DNA of 64,000 bases from Streptomyces carminius (GCF_002794255.1 NZ_PGGW01000067.1:124001-188000), one strand, 5' to 3'. Positions 32,709 through 41,347 are shown, counted from the first letter of the stretch. The notes: a model not told the origin generated them from the sequence alone. Numbers and translations are program-made.

Positions 32709-33808
32709 GCTTCCGGCGGCGGGCCGGTGGAGCCCCGTACGGTCAGCTCCACCGGCAGGGTGACGGTCCTCCCCGGTCCGCCGGCACCCTCCGGCCCGCC
32801 ACCTCCTGTCCGGCTGTCCAGGACAGCACCTCCTGTCCGGCTGTCCAGAACAGCACCTCCTGTCCGGCTGTCCAGAACAGCCAGCAGAGCCCGCATCCCG
32901 GCCGCGCCCGCCTCCTCGGCCGGCAGCCGCACGGTCGTCAGCTCCGGCTCGACCGCGCGGGCCAGCGTCAGGTCGTCGAAACCGGTGACGGACACGTCCT
33001 CCGGCACCCGCAGCCCCAGCCGCCGCGCCGCCTTGCAGGCGCCCGCGGCGAGCAGGTCGTCGTCGCACACCAGCGCGGTCGGGCGGGGACGGGCCGCCAG
33101 CGCCGCCATGGCGGCCCGCATGCCCCCGGCCACGCTCAGCTCCGCCGGAAGGACGGCCGGCGCCGGGCAGCCGGCCGCGCGCAGCGCCCCGGCCAGGGTC
33201 CTCGCCCGCACCCCGAAGGTCCAGGAGTCCACCGCGGCGGCGATGTGCGCCAGTCCGCGGTGGCCGAGTCCGAGCAGATGCGCCGTGGTCTGCCGCATGC
33301 CGTCGGCGATGTCGAGGTTGACGGTCGCCGACGCCCGGGTGTGCTCCGGATCGCTGTCGAGCATGACCAGCGGCAGCCCGCCGCCGGGCCGCAGGGCGGC
33401 CAGCGCCCCGGAGGCCATGGAGGAGGCGATCACCCCGTCCAGCGCGTCGCTCGCGGAGCCGAAGGGGTCCCGGGCGGGCCCGGTCCCCTCCGGCGAGGGA
33501 TAGAGCACGACTCCGAAGCCGTGCTCGGCGGCCACCCGGGCGGCTCCCGAGTGGAGCCGGGCGAAGAACTCGTTGGTGAGCGCCGGGACGACCAGCAGGG
33601 CGGTGCGGGTGCGTCCCAGCCGCAGGCTGCGGGCCGCCGGATTGGGCCGGTAGTCCAGTTCCCGCGCGGCCGCGCGTACGGCCTCGGCCTTCCCGGGTGA
33701 GACCCGGCCGTGCCACTTGCCGCCCAGCACCAGGGAGACGGCCGCCTGCGAGACCCCGGCGGCACGCGCCACATCCCGGCTCGTCGGCCGGGGACGCTCG
33801 GTGGGCAC
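32684..33808 (-). CDS. LacI-family transcriptional regulator
   Basis: A 374-residue repressor with an N-terminal LacI helix-turn-helix (SRDVARAAGVSQAAVSLVLGG), hinge helix (NPAARSLRLGRT) and a periplasmic-binding-protein-like effector domain. Near residues 316-342 it has three tandem VLDSRTGGA/G units from a 27-bp repeat, inserted in the C-terminal part of the effector domain, which is odd for this family. The start is a GTG at 33808 with AGGAG upstream. It is divergent from an MFS gene, and the shared 139-base region holds a two-site operator. The regulator most likely controls itself and the exporter; the effector is unknown. Confidence 0.92.
   Translation of the reverse strand: MPTERPRPTSRDVARAAGVSQAAVSLVLGGKWHGRVSPGKAEAVRAAARELDYRPNPAARSLRLGRTRTALLVVPALTNEFFARLHSGAARVAAEHGFGVVLYPSPEGTGPARDPFGSASDALDGVIASSMASGALAALRPGGGLPLVMLDSDPEHTRASATVNLDIADGMRQTTAHLLGLGHRGLAHIAAAVDSWTFGVRARTLAGALRAAGCPAPAVLPAELSVAGGMRAAMAALAARPRPTALVCDDDLLAAGACKAARRLGLRVPEDVSVTGFDDLTLARAVEPELTTVRLPAEEAGAAGMRALLAVLDSRTGGAVLDSRTGGAVLDSRTGGGGPEGAGGPGRTVTLPVELTVRGSTGPPPEAPVRPGER
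32800..32880 (+). repeat. 27-bp tandem repeat, three copies, in the LacI gene
   Basis: Three consecutive 27-bp units (32800-32826, 32827-32853, 32854-32880), each beginning CACCTCCTGTCCGG. Copy 1 differs from copies 2 and 3 at one base. The reading frame is kept, and each unit adds nine residues. Near-identity points to a recent duplication. Confidence 0.95.
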
Positions 33809-33862
33809 GGGGGGACTCCTGACGGGGACGGACGGAACGGCATGGACCCGGAGGCTGACTCA

Positions 33863-33895
33863 TGATACGTATGGCGGAGTTCGTTATACGTATCA
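33863..33895 (+). promoter_or_regulatory. bipartite LacI-type operator (two ATACGTAT sites)
   Basis: TGATACGTAT (33863-33872) and ATACGTATCA (33886-33895) form a perfect 10-bp inverted repeat with a 13-base spacer. Each half holds the 8-bp palindrome ATACGTAT, and the two palindrome centres are 21 bp apart, two helical turns. It sits between the divergent LacI-family and MFS genes and is the best candidate target of the adjacent regulator. Confidence 0.7.
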
Positions 33896-33947
33896 CCTCG
33901 GGGCTGCCGGGCCACCGGGCGCCGGACCGGGGGAGAGGGGCCGGGCC

Positions 33948-35201
33948 ATGACGACGGGCTACACCGAACTGCTGCGCGCCAGGCATGTGGTGCGACTGCT
34001 GGCGGGCACCCTGGCCGGACGGCTGCCGAACGCCACCGCCGCCCTGGCCATCGTGCTGTTCACCCGCGCCGAGGGCGGTTCCTACTCGCTGGCCGGCGCC
34101 CTGTCGGCCGGTTACGGCCTGGCCACCGCCGTCGGACAGCCGCTGCTGGGCCGCGCGGTGGACCTGTGGGGCCAGCCGCGGGTGATGCTGCCCGCCGCGC
34201 TGCTCTCCGGGCTGGCCATGGCCGTCTTCGCCCTCACCGGTATCGACCCGCTGCCCGTCGCCTGGGCCGCGACGACGGCCGCCGGGCTGTTCACCCCACC
34301 CCTGGAGGGCGGGCTGCGGGCCCTGTGGCCGTCGGTGCTGGGGCGGGGCGAGAGGGTGCACGCCGCCTACGCGCTCGACGCGGTCGCCCAGGAGGTGATG
34401 TTCACCCTGGGCCCGCTGGCGGTCACCGTACTGGTGGCCCTGGCGGACGAGGCCGCCGCACTGCTGGTGATCAACGTGCTGGGGGTGCTGGGCGCCGTGT
34501 CCGTGGTCCTCTCCCCGCCCTCCCGCCGGTGGCGCTCCGCACCGCGCGAGGCGCACTGGCTGGGCGCTCTGCGCTCGCCGGGGCTGCTGGCCCTGCTCGG
34601 GGCGTTCTTCTTCGTCGGGACGGCCCTGGGGACGATCGCGGTGGCCGCGGTCGCCTACGCGGACGGTCACGGCGACAACCTGATCGCCACCTACCTGCTC
34701 GCGGCGTTCGGCGCGGGCGCCCTGGCCGGCGGTCTGGTCTACGGGAGCCGGACGTGGACCGGGGCGCCGGAGCCGCGGCTGCGGATCCTGGTGGCGGCCC
34801 TGGCGGCCGGCTGCCTGCCGCTGGCCCTGGTGCCCGGGCCGGCGGCGATGACCCTCCTGTCGTGGGTCGCCGGAATCTTCCTGGCCCCCGCGCTCGCCTG
34901 CGCCTTCGTCGTCGTGGACCGGCACGCCCCGCCGGGCACGGTCACCGAGGCCTTCTCCTGGCTGGTGACCACCTTCGGGGTCGGCGCCGCCGCCGGGACG
35001 GCCGCGGCGGGGCCGCTCGTCGAGTGGTCGGGCGCGGCGGCGGGCTTCCGCGCGGCGGGTGCGGGCGGTCTGGCCGCGCTGCTCGTCCTCCTCGCGACAC
35101 GCCGTGTCCTGGCGGGGGGTCCGCTCCCGGAGGAAAGTGATCAGAATGGTGCACCGGGCCCGGTTTCAAAACCGCGTGCCGGGCGTAATGTTCCCTCGTG
35201 A
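33948..35201 (+). CDS. MFS transporter
   Basis: A 417-residue membrane transporter of the major facilitator superfamily with about 12 hydrophobic helices. The loop RAVDLWGQPRVML corresponds to the conserved cytoplasmic motif between helices 2 and 3, and GPLAVTVLVALADEAAALLV and TYLLAAFGAGALAGGLVYGS are transmembrane. Such proteins in actinobacteria usually export small molecules or drugs. The ATG at 33948 follows GGGGGAGAGGGG. It is divergently arranged with the LacI-type regulator and is probably repressed by it. The hydrophilic C-terminal tail runs up to about 150 bases before pafA. Confidence 0.88.
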   Translation: MTTGYTELLRARHVVRLLAGTLAGRLPNATAALAIVLFTRAEGGSYSLAGALSAGYGLATAVGQPLLGRAVDLWGQPRVMLPAALLSGLAMAVFALTGIDPLPVAWAATTAAGLFTPPLEGGLRALWPSVLGRGERVHAAYALDAVAQEVMFTLGPLAVTVLVALADEAAALLVINVLGVLGAVSVVLSPPSRRWRSAPREAHWLGALRSPGLLALLGAFFFVGTALGTIAVAAVAYADGHGDNLIATYLLAAFGAGALAGGLVYGSRTWTGAPEPRLRILVAALAAGCLPLALVPGPAAMTLLSWVAGIFLAPALACAFVVVDRHAPPGTVTEAFSWLVTTFGVGAAAGTAAAGPLVEWSGAAAGFRAAGAGGLAALLVLLATRRVLAGGPLPEESDQNGAPGPVSKPRAGRNVPS

Positions 35202-35351
35202 CTCCGCTCCCCGTCCGAGGAAGGGGGCCCGTGGCCCAGGGGTTGCGGTCCGGCCCGAACCGATCCCCCGTGGGACTGACGTAAACCACCGCGAACCAGG
35301 GAATGAACCTCCCCACCGGCCGAAACCGGTAGTTCCCTCGTGAGGAGTCTG

Positions 35352-36713
35352 ATGGACCGCCGAATCTTCGGACTGGAGAACGAGTACGGCGTCACGTGTA
35401 CGTTCCGGGGACAGCGGCGCCTGTCTCCCGACGAGGTGGCGCGGTACCTCTTCCGCCGTGTCGTGTCATGGGGCCGCAGCAGCAACGTCTTCCTCCGCAA
35501 CGGGGCCCGCCTCTACCTGGACGTGGGCTCCCACCCGGAGTACGCCACTCCGGAATGCGACGACGTGACCGAACTGGTCACCCACGACAAGGCCGGTGAG
35601 CGCATCCTGGAGGGGCTCCTCGTCGACGCCGAGCGCCGCCTGCACGAGGAGGGGATCGCGGGCGACGTCTACCTGTTCAAGAACAACACCGACTCGGCGG
35701 GCAACTCCTACGGCTGTCACGAGAACTACCTGGTGGCCCGGCACGGGGAGTTCTCGCGCCTGGCGGACGTCCTCATCCCCTTCCTCGTCACCCGGCAGCT
35801 CATCTGCGGGGCCGGGAAGGTCCTCCAGACCCCGCGCGGCGCGGTCTACTGCGTCAGCCAGCGCGCCGAGCACATCTGGGAGGGCGTCAGCTCCGCGACC
35901 ACCCGGTCCCGGCCGATCATCAACACCCGCGACGAACCGCACGCGGACGCCGAGCGCTACCGCCGGCTGCACGTCATCGTCGGTGACTCCAACATGTCCG
36001 AGACGACCACGCTGCTCAAGGTCGGCGCCACCGACCTGGTGCTGCGCATGATCGAGGCGGGCACGGTCATGCGCGACCTCACCCTGGAGAACCCGATCCG
36101 GGCGATCCGGGAGGTCAGCCACGACATCACCGGCCAGCGGAAGGTCCGGCTGGCCAACGGGCGGGAGGCCTCCGCGCTGGAGGTGCAGCAGGAGTACTAC
36201 GAGAAGGCCGCCGACTTCTGCGAGCGCCGCGGCATCCGCACGGGCGTGGTGGACCAGGTGCTGGAGCTGTGGGGCCGCACCCTGGAGGCGATCCGCACCC
36301 AGGAGCTCGACAAGGTCAACACCGAGATCGACTGGGTGATGAAGTACCAGCTCATCGAGCGGTACCGGGCCAAGAACAACATCACCATGTCGCATCCGAG
36401 AGTCGCCCAGATAGACCTCGCGTACCACGACATCCACCGCCGCCGCGGGCTGTACTACCTGCTGGAGCGCAAGGGGCAGGCCGCCCGGATCTGCAACGAC
36501 GTCAAGATCTTCGAGGGCAAGTCCGTGCCGCCGCAGACCACCCGGGCCCGGTTGCGCGGCGACTTCATCCGCCGGGCCCAGGAGCAGCGCCGCGACTTCA
36601 CCGTGGACTGGGTGCACCTGAAGCTGAACGACCAGGCCCAGCGCACGGTGCTGTGCAAGGACCCGTTCCGCTCGGTGGACGAGCGGGTGGAGAAGCTCAT
36701 CGCCGGCATGTGA
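35352..36713 (+). CDS. pafA: Pup-protein ligase PafA
   Basis: PafA uses ATP to join the C-terminal Glu of Pup to lysine side chains of proteins marked for the proteasome. The 453-residue protein has MDRRIFGLENEYGV with metal-binding Glu9, Asp57 in RLYLDVGSHPEYATPE as the likely catalytic base, LFKNNTDSAGNSYGCHENYLV, and RPIINTRDEPHADAERYRRLHVIVGDSN. The C-terminal domain ends VDERVEKLIAGM. The ATG at 35352 has GAGGAG 4 bases upstream (35342-35347). The upstream 150 bases contain a small hairpin (ACCGG-N6-CCGGT, 35316-35331). In this genome pafA is separated from pafBC by two FKBP genes. Confidence 0.97.
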   Translation: MDRRIFGLENEYGVTCTFRGQRRLSPDEVARYLFRRVVSWGRSSNVFLRNGARLYLDVGSHPEYATPECDDVTELVTHDKAGERILEGLLVDAERRLHEEGIAGDVYLFKNNTDSAGNSYGCHENYLVARHGEFSRLADVLIPFLVTRQLICGAGKVLQTPRGAVYCVSQRAEHIWEGVSSATTRSRPIINTRDEPHADAERYRRLHVIVGDSNMSETTTLLKVGATDLVLRMIEAGTVMRDLTLENPIRAIREVSHDITGQRKVRLANGREASALEVQQEYYEKAADFCERRGIRTGVVDQVLELWGRTLEAIRTQELDKVNTEIDWVMKYQLIERYRAKNNITMSHPRVAQIDLAYHDIHRRRGLYYLLERKGQAARICNDVKIFEGKSVPPQTTRARLRGDFIRRAQEQRRDFTVDWVHLKLNDQAQRTVLCKDPFRSVDERVEKLIAGM

Positions 36714-36860
36714 ACCGCGCCCGCGGGTTCGCACACGTTTCCGGGAGCCGGGAACGAAATCAGCTCTTCCGCTAGTTGTGGGAGGTGGGCCGGGCGGCCC
36801 GTAAAGTGGCCGACACGCCCGGAACGCCCGGACACCTCCTACACACCAAGAGTTGGACTG

Positions 36861-37889
36861 ATGCAGCGAACTCCCGGGGCACGCCCCCCACACACCCGCC
36901 CCTTCGGGCCGGTCGGCCGCCGCCTCGCCGCGGCCCTGGCCGTTCCCGTCCTGCTCTTCACCGCGGCGTGCGGCTCCGACGGTTCCGACGACTCCGCGGG
37001 CTCCTCCGAAACCGCCACCGAGGTCACCGGCAAGCTCGGTGAGAAGCCGAAGGTCAGCGTTCCCGAGGACGCCGAGGCTCCCGACAAGGCGGCGGTGCGG
37101 ACCGTCACCGAGGGCAAGGGCGACAAGATGGCCAAGGGCGACTTCGTCCGGATGGACGTCTTCGCCCAGATGACCGCCGACGACCAGGAGCTGATCAACA
37201 CCTGGAAGACGGAGGAGGGCGCCTCCGCCAAGGAGGGTGCCCACACCCAGCTGGTCATCCAGCTCGGTGAGGAGCAGCAGATGGTCCCCGCCTCGGTGCT
37301 GAACGCCCTGGTCGGCGAGCGGACCGGCGGGCGCTTCCTGGTCGAGGGGACCGCCAAGGCGATCATCGGCGAGCGGCTCAACCCGCAGGCCGGGATCGAG
37401 GAGACGGCCGGCATGGTCTGGGTGGTCGACCCGGTCTCCGCCGCCAAGACCGACGCCAAGGCCGAGGTCAGCGGCGAGCAGGCGGACACCCGCGAGGGCC
37501 TGCCCGAGGTGAAGCCGGTGAAGCAGAAGGCCGCCGCCATCACCATCCCCAAGGGCGAGAAGGCCCCCAAGGAGCTCAAGCAGCAGGTGCTGATCGAGGG
37601 CGACGGCCCCGAGGTCAAGGCCGGCGAGGGCCTGATCGCGCAGTACACCGGGGTCAAGTGGGAGGACGGGGAGAAGTTCGACTCCTCCTGGGACCACGGA
37701 GGCGCCATCGCCTTCCAGATCGGTACCGGCTCGGTCGTCCAGGGCTGGGACCAGGGACTGGTCGGCAAGAAGGTCGGCGACCGGGTGCTGCTGGTGATCC
37801 CGCCGGATCTGGCCTACGGCGACAACCCGCAGTCCGAGCTGGCGAAGAACACCCTGGTGTTCGTGGTGGACATCGTCGGCAAGGTCTGA
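36861..37889 (+). CDS. lipoprotein FKBP-type peptidyl-prolyl isomerase
   Basis: A 342-residue surface-anchored isomerase that helps fold exported proteins. The signal peptide has a lipobox FTAAC with Cys37. A first, degenerate FKBP-like half (about residues 85-195) is followed by a complete FKBP domain (about 240-342) with GLIAQYTGVKWEDGEKFDSSWD, VVQGWDQGLVGKKVGDRVLLVIPPDLAYGD and FVVDIVGKV. The linker is Lys/Glu-rich. TAAAGT at 36802-36807 is a plausible -10 box. A second, cytoplasmic FKBP gene follows after 79 bases, so the two may be co-expressed. Confidence 0.92.
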   Translation: MQRTPGARPPHTRPFGPVGRRLAAALAVPVLLFTAACGSDGSDDSAGSSETATEVTGKLGEKPKVSVPEDAEAPDKAAVRTVTEGKGDKMAKGDFVRMDVFAQMTADDQELINTWKTEEGASAKEGAHTQLVIQLGEEQQMVPASVLNALVGERTGGRFLVEGTAKAIIGERLNPQAGIEETAGMVWVVDPVSAAKTDAKAEVSGEQADTREGLPEVKPVKQKAAAITIPKGEKAPKELKQQVLIEGDGPEVKAGEGLIAQYTGVKWEDGEKFDSSWDHGGAIAFQIGTGSVVQGWDQGLVGKKVGDRVLLVIPPDLAYGDNPQSELAKNTLVFVVDIVGKV

Positions 37890-37968
37890 CGGCGTCCGGC
37901 GGCGACCGCGGTCCGGTTCTGCCAGACTGACACGGTTGACCGAAGGAAACGTTCGTAGGAGCAATTTC

Positions 37969-38340
37969 GTGAGCATCGAGAAGCCCGAGATCGACTTCCC
38001 GGGCGGCGAGCCCCCGGCGGACCTGGAGATCAAGGACATCTGGGAGGGCGACGGGCCGGTCGCCAAGGCCGGGGACCAGGTCTCCGTGCACTACGTGGGT
38101 GTCGCCTTCTCCACCGGCGAGGAGTTCGACGCCAGCTGGAACCGCGGCACCCCGCTGCGCTTCCAGCTCGGGGTGGGCCAGGTCATTTCCGGCTGGGACC
38201 AGGGCGTCCAGGGCATGAAGGTCGGCGGTCGCCGGCAGCTGACCATCCCGCCGCACCTGGCGTACGGCGACCGGGGCGCCGGCGGCCGGATCAAGCCGGG
38301 CGAGACGCTCATCTTCGTCTGCGACCTGGTCTCCGTCTGA
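37969..38340 (+). CDS. cytoplasmic FKBP-type peptidyl-prolyl isomerase
   Basis: A 123-residue single-domain FKBP. The active-site residues are in VSVHYVGVAFSTGEEFDASW, FQLGVGQVISGWDQGVQGMKVGGRRQLTIPPHLAYG and LIFVCDLVSV. It has no signal peptide and should act in the cytoplasm. The GTG at 37969 follows AGGAG with 7-base spacing; a longer reading from 37936 adds unrelated residues. It is the last gene before a 34-bp palindromic terminator. Confidence 0.93.
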   Translation: MSIEKPEIDFPGGEPPADLEIKDIWEGDGPVAKAGDQVSVHYVGVAFSTGEEFDASWNRGTPLRFQLGVGQVISGWDQGVQGMKVGGRRQLTIPPHLAYGDRGAGGRIKPGETLIFVCDLVSV

Positions 38341-38401
38341 GTCCGCGCCCGCGGGGGCGGTGAGCCCCGGGGAGCGGGTGCGACAGGCACCGGACAGCAC
38401 T

Positions 38402-38435
38402 GCCGGGGCCCGTGCCGTACGGCACGGGCCCCGGC
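38402..38435 (+). terminator. 34-bp perfect palindrome with T-tract
   Basis: Bases 38402-38435 form a perfect palindrome (17-bp arms, centre GT/AC) followed by TTTGT. This is a classical intrinsic terminator after the FKBP gene, 61 bases beyond its stop. Confidence 0.9.
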
Positions 38436-38436
38436 T

Positions 38437-38466
38437 TTGTACCGGGCGTCCCGCGAGCGGTACGGT
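38437..38466 (+). promoter_or_regulatory. promoter of pafBC
   Basis: TTGTAC (38437-38442) and TACGGT (38461-38466) are spaced by 18 bases, giving a start near 38473 and a short leader before pafB at 38499. The -35 box begins right after the terminator stem. Confidence 0.55.
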
Positions 38467-38498
38467 CGACGCCGGGACAAGTACGAGAGAGGGCGTCG

Positions 38499-39503
38499 AT
38501 GGCCATTGCCAAGGCCGAGCGGCTGATGAACCTGGCGCTGTGCCTGCTGGGAGCCCGGCGCCCGCTGACCAAGCGCGAGCTGCGGGCGTCGATCGAGGCG
38601 TACCTGGAGGTCGGCGGGGGACCGGGCAGGGCCGGCAGCGAGGACGCCTTCAACCGGATGTTCGAACGCGACAAGGACGACCTGCGCGAGCTCGGCATGG
38701 TCATCGAGACGGTGGAGAACCTGGACGGCGAGATCGCCTACCAGGCCCGCCGTGACAGCAACCGCCTCCCGCCCATCACCCTGGACGCCGAGGAGGCCGC
38801 CGCCCTCACCCTGGCCGCCAAGGTCTGGCAGCAGGCCCGGCTCGCCGGGGCCGCCAGCGGCGCCCTGCAGAAACTGCGCGCCGCCGGGATGCCGCTGGCC
38901 GACGACAGCGGCTCCGGCACCGGTGACACGGGCGACCCGTACGGTGGCCACAGCGCCCTGGAACCACGCATCCCCGTCCACGAAGCGGCCTTCGAGCCCC
39001 TGATGGTCGCCTGCCGCGACCGGCGGCCGGTCACCTTCGCCTACCGCAGGTCCAACGCCGCCCGTCCCGAGACCCGGCATGTCGAGCCGTGGACCCTGGA
39101 GTGCTGGCGCGGCCACTGGTACCTGGCGGGCTTCGACCGCGACCGGGGTGCCGAACGGGTCTTCCGGCTGTCCCGCATCACCGGCCCGGTCCGCTCCCGC
39201 GCCGGCGCCTACACCGCCGAGGTGCCCGACCACGTCACCGTGCGCGAGACCGTCGAGCGCTGGGCCGGGGAGATCGCCACCGCCACCGCCCGCATCCGGC
39301 TGCGGCAGGGCGCCGGCTACCCGCTGCGGGCCCGGGCCACCGAGGTGCGGGACGCGGGGGACGGCTGGGACGAACTGGAGATCCCCCACGGCCACGGGCT
39401 GGACGCCTGGCTGGTGGAGTTCGGACCGGACGTGGTCGTACTGGAGCCCGCCGAGCTGCGGGCCGACGTGGTGGACCGGCTGCGCGCCGTCGCCAAGGGC
39501 TGA
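38499..39503 (+). CDS. pafB: WYL-domain regulator PafB
   Basis: A 334-residue transcription factor that pairs with PafC to activate DNA-damage genes independently of LexA/RecA in mycobacteria. An N-terminal winged helix-turn-helix (AERLMNLALCLLGARRPLTKRELRASI, then DAFNRMFERDKDDLRELGM) is followed by the WYL domain (PWTLECWRGHWYLAGFDRDRGAERVFRLSRITG) and a C-terminal WCX domain. RVFRLSRI is typical of the effector-binding face. A Gly/Ser-rich linker lies near residues 145-155. GAGAGAGGG precedes the ATG. pafC follows after 19 bases. Confidence 0.93.
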   Translation: MAIAKAERLMNLALCLLGARRPLTKRELRASIEAYLEVGGGPGRAGSEDAFNRMFERDKDDLRELGMVIETVENLDGEIAYQARRDSNRLPPITLDAEEAAALTLAAKVWQQARLAGAASGALQKLRAAGMPLADDSGSGTGDTGDPYGGHSALEPRIPVHEAAFEPLMVACRDRRPVTFAYRRSNAARPETRHVEPWTLECWRGHWYLAGFDRDRGAERVFRLSRITGPVRSRAGAYTAEVPDHVTVRETVERWAGEIATATARIRLRQGAGYPLRARATEVRDAGDGWDELEIPHGHGLDAWLVEFGPDVVVLEPAELRADVVDRLRAVAKG

Positions 39504-39522
39504 GGGGGAGAGGACCGCCGAC

Positions 39523-40485
39523 ATGGCAGCCAACGCCATCGACCAGACCCGCAGGATGCTGTCCCTGGTGACCTATCTGCGCGAGCGCCCCGGCGCCCGG
39601 GTGGCGGACGTCGCCCGGGCCTTCGGCATCACCACCGACGAGCTGATCTCCGACCTGCACGTCCTGCCGATGTGCGGCACCAGCTTCCGCGGCGGGGACC
39701 TGCTCGACATCGACACCGACGGCGAGCGCATCTGGTGGCACAACGCCGAGGCGGTCGGCTCCGGCACCGGTGAGCCGCTGCGGCTCGCCGCCGACGAGGC
39801 CACCGCCCTGCTGGTCGCCGCCCGGGCCGTCGCCACCCTGCCGGGCCTGCGGGAGAGCGACCGCGAGGCCCTCCAGCGCGCCACCGCCAAGATCGAGACG
39901 GCGGCGGGGGAGAGCGCCGGCGCCAGCTCCCGGCTGTCGGTCACCTTCGAGTCCGAGGGCGGGGTCTTCGCGGACGTGGACCGGGCCGTCTCCGAGCGGC
40001 GCCGGCTGTGGATCCGCTACTACTCCCCGGCGCGCGACGAGCTGACCGAGCGCGAGATCGACCCGATCCGGCTGTTCGCCGTCGGCCACACCTACGTCGA
40101 GGCCTGGTGCCGGCTGAGCGAGGCGCGCCGTACCTTCCGGCTGGACCGGGTGGCCGAGATCAGGCTGCTCGACGAGCCCTCCGACCCCCCGCCCGTCGAA
40201 CTGCGCGACCTGTCCGAAGGGCTGGTGCAGCCCGCCGCCGAGGACCCGGAGGTGGTCGTCGAGGTCGGACCGGGCGGGCGCTGGGTCGCCGAGTACTACC
40301 CGCACGACAGCGCCGAGGAACTGCCCGAGGGCGGCCTGCGCGTCACCCTGCGCACCCCCGACCCGGCCTCCCTGCGCAGGCTGGCCCTGCGGCTGGGCCG
40401 CGACGGCCGGATCGTCTCCCCGCCGGAACTGGCCGACAGCGCCCGGGAGGCGGCACGGGCGGCCCTGGCGGCGTACGGGGACTGA
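39523..40485 (+). CDS. pafC: WYL-domain regulator PafC
   Basis: A 320-residue partner of PafB with the same layout. The winged helix-turn-helix is DQTRRMLSLVTYLRERPGARVADVARAFG. The WYL domain contains LWIRYYSPARDELTEREIDPIRLFAVGHTYVEAWC followed by RTFRLDRVAEI. A C-terminal WCX domain follows. In mycobacteria PafB and PafC work as one heterodimeric activator, and the proteasome region and this operon are linked by the DNA-damage response. The ATG at 39523 follows GGGGGAGAGGA. The tat genes follow. Confidence 0.93.
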   Translation: MAANAIDQTRRMLSLVTYLRERPGARVADVARAFGITTDELISDLHVLPMCGTSFRGGDLLDIDTDGERIWWHNAEAVGSGTGEPLRLAADEATALLVAARAVATLPGLRESDREALQRATAKIETAAGESAGASSRLSVTFESEGGVFADVDRAVSERRRLWIRYYSPARDELTEREIDPIRLFAVGHTYVEAWCRLSEARRTFRLDRVAEIRLLDEPSDPPPVELRDLSEGLVQPAAEDPEVVVEVGPGGRWVAEYYPHDSAEELPEGGLRVTLRTPDPASLRRLALRLGRDGRIVSPPELADSAREAARAALAAYGD

Positions 40486-40537
40486 GGCCCGTACGGCCCG
40501 GGTGCGGCCCGGCGCCGGGCGGGCCGGGAGTCTCCAC

Positions 40538-40543
40538 TACGCT
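40538..40543 (+). promoter_or_regulatory. -10 element for a leaderless small-protein mRNA
   Basis: TACGCT ends 6 bases before the ATG at 40550 and no Shine-Dalgarno sequence is present. Confidence 0.45.
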
Positions 40544-40549
40544 CGCCCC

Positions 40550-40753
40550 ATGGTCTGGCCGATGTTCTTCCTCACGCTCGCCTTCTGCGGCCTCGCCGTG
40601 CTCGGTGTGCTCGCCGTACGGGTGGGGCTGGAGGTACGGCGACTGTCCCGCGCGGTCGGCGACGGCTGCGAGCGGCTGGCCCGCGCGGCCGACGACCTGG
40701 AGCGCGCCGCCACCCCGGTGGCGGCGGCCCGGGCCCGGACCGGGCGCCCCTGA
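40550..40753 (+). CDS. small membrane protein
   Basis: A 67-residue hypothetical protein with one N-terminal transmembrane helix (MFFLTLAFCGLAVLGVLAVRV) and a short charged, helical cytoplasmic part (RRLSRAVGDGCERLARAADDLERAA). Similar short proteins occur between pafC and tatA in streptomycetes, so it is likely real. No function is known; an accessory role in the membrane is only a guess. The start is set by the -10 element 6 bases upstream. Confidence 0.65.
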   Translation: MVWPMFFLTLAFCGLAVLGVLAVRVGLEVRRLSRAVGDGCERLARAADDLERAATPVAAARARTGRP

Positions 40754-40865
40754 GGCCGGACGAGGCCGCTGTGCGGGTCTCCACACACCCGGACGCCGGA
40801 CGGTACCCTTCGAAGGACATGTCGTGAGCGGCGATCGCGGCCGGCGCCGGGAAGACGCGGAGGCA

Positions 40866-40896
40866 TTGCCCCGCGTTCACCCCCGGGGGTTACGAT
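40866..40896 (+). promoter_or_regulatory. candidate promoter of tatA
   Basis: TTGCCC (40866-40871) and TACGAT (40891-40896) are spaced by 19 bases, upstream of tatA. The rest of 40754-40980 holds a 10-bp palindrome CCTTCGAAGG (40807-40816) after TACCCT and no gene. Confidence 0.4.
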
Positions 40897-40980
40897 CGCT
40901 GACAGCGCACCAGTACGAGGAGCCCGTCCCATCAGTAGGGCAGGCACGGACACCGCCGCCCCGGCGAGAAGGTAGTGGAC

Positions 40981-41268
40981 ATGATCGGGAACCTGAGGCC
41001 CATGGAGATCGTACTGATCCTCCTTGTCATCCTGCTGCTGTTCGGCGCCAAGAAGCTTCCGGACATGGCCCGTTCGCTCGGCAAGTCGGCCCGCATCCTC
41101 AAGAGCGAGGCCAAGGCCATGAAGAAGGACGGCGAGAACGACGCGGAGACGCAGCCGGCCTCCCAGACCCAGCCGTCCGCTCCCCGGACGATCCAGGCCG
41201 CGCCGGGCGACGTCACCAGCGCCCGTCCGGTGAACGAGCCGGACCAGCAGTCCGCCACCAAGAACTGA
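40981..41268 (+). CDS. tatA: twin-arginine translocase subunit TatA
   Basis: A 95-residue pore-forming subunit of the Tat system, which exports folded proteins. It has one N-terminal membrane helix (MEIVLILLVILLLFGAKKLP), the conserved FGAKKLPDMARSLGKSARILKSEAKAM amphipathic helix and a Gln/Ser/Pro-rich tail. The ATG at 40981 has GAGAAGG 8 bases upstream, so the GTG at 40975 is less likely. tatC follows after about 80 bases. Confidence 0.93.
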   Translation: MIGNLRPMEIVLILLVILLLFGAKKLPDMARSLGKSARILKSEAKAMKKDGENDAETQPASQTQPSAPRTIQAAPGDVTSARPVNEPDQQSATKN

Positions 41269-41347
41269 CCCGGGCCCGGTGACCGGCGGCGGTGCCGGAG
41301 CCGGTGTCGTCCAGACATCCGAAGACCACTGACACCGAGGACGTGGG

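Noticed and set aside
35150..35190. A hairpin with GGTTTCAAAACC that looks like a tRNA anticodon arm before pafA
   Set aside because: The stem is 5 bp with a 4-base loop, and no acceptor, D or T arms can be built around it. It lies inside the hydrophilic end of the MFS gene.
35190..35343. 12-bp direct repeat GTTCCCTCGTGA (35190-35201 and 35332-35343) flanking the pafA leader
   Set aside because: Too short for an attachment site or an insertion duplication, with no mobile gene between the copies. It could be a chance match or a relic; not counted as a feature.
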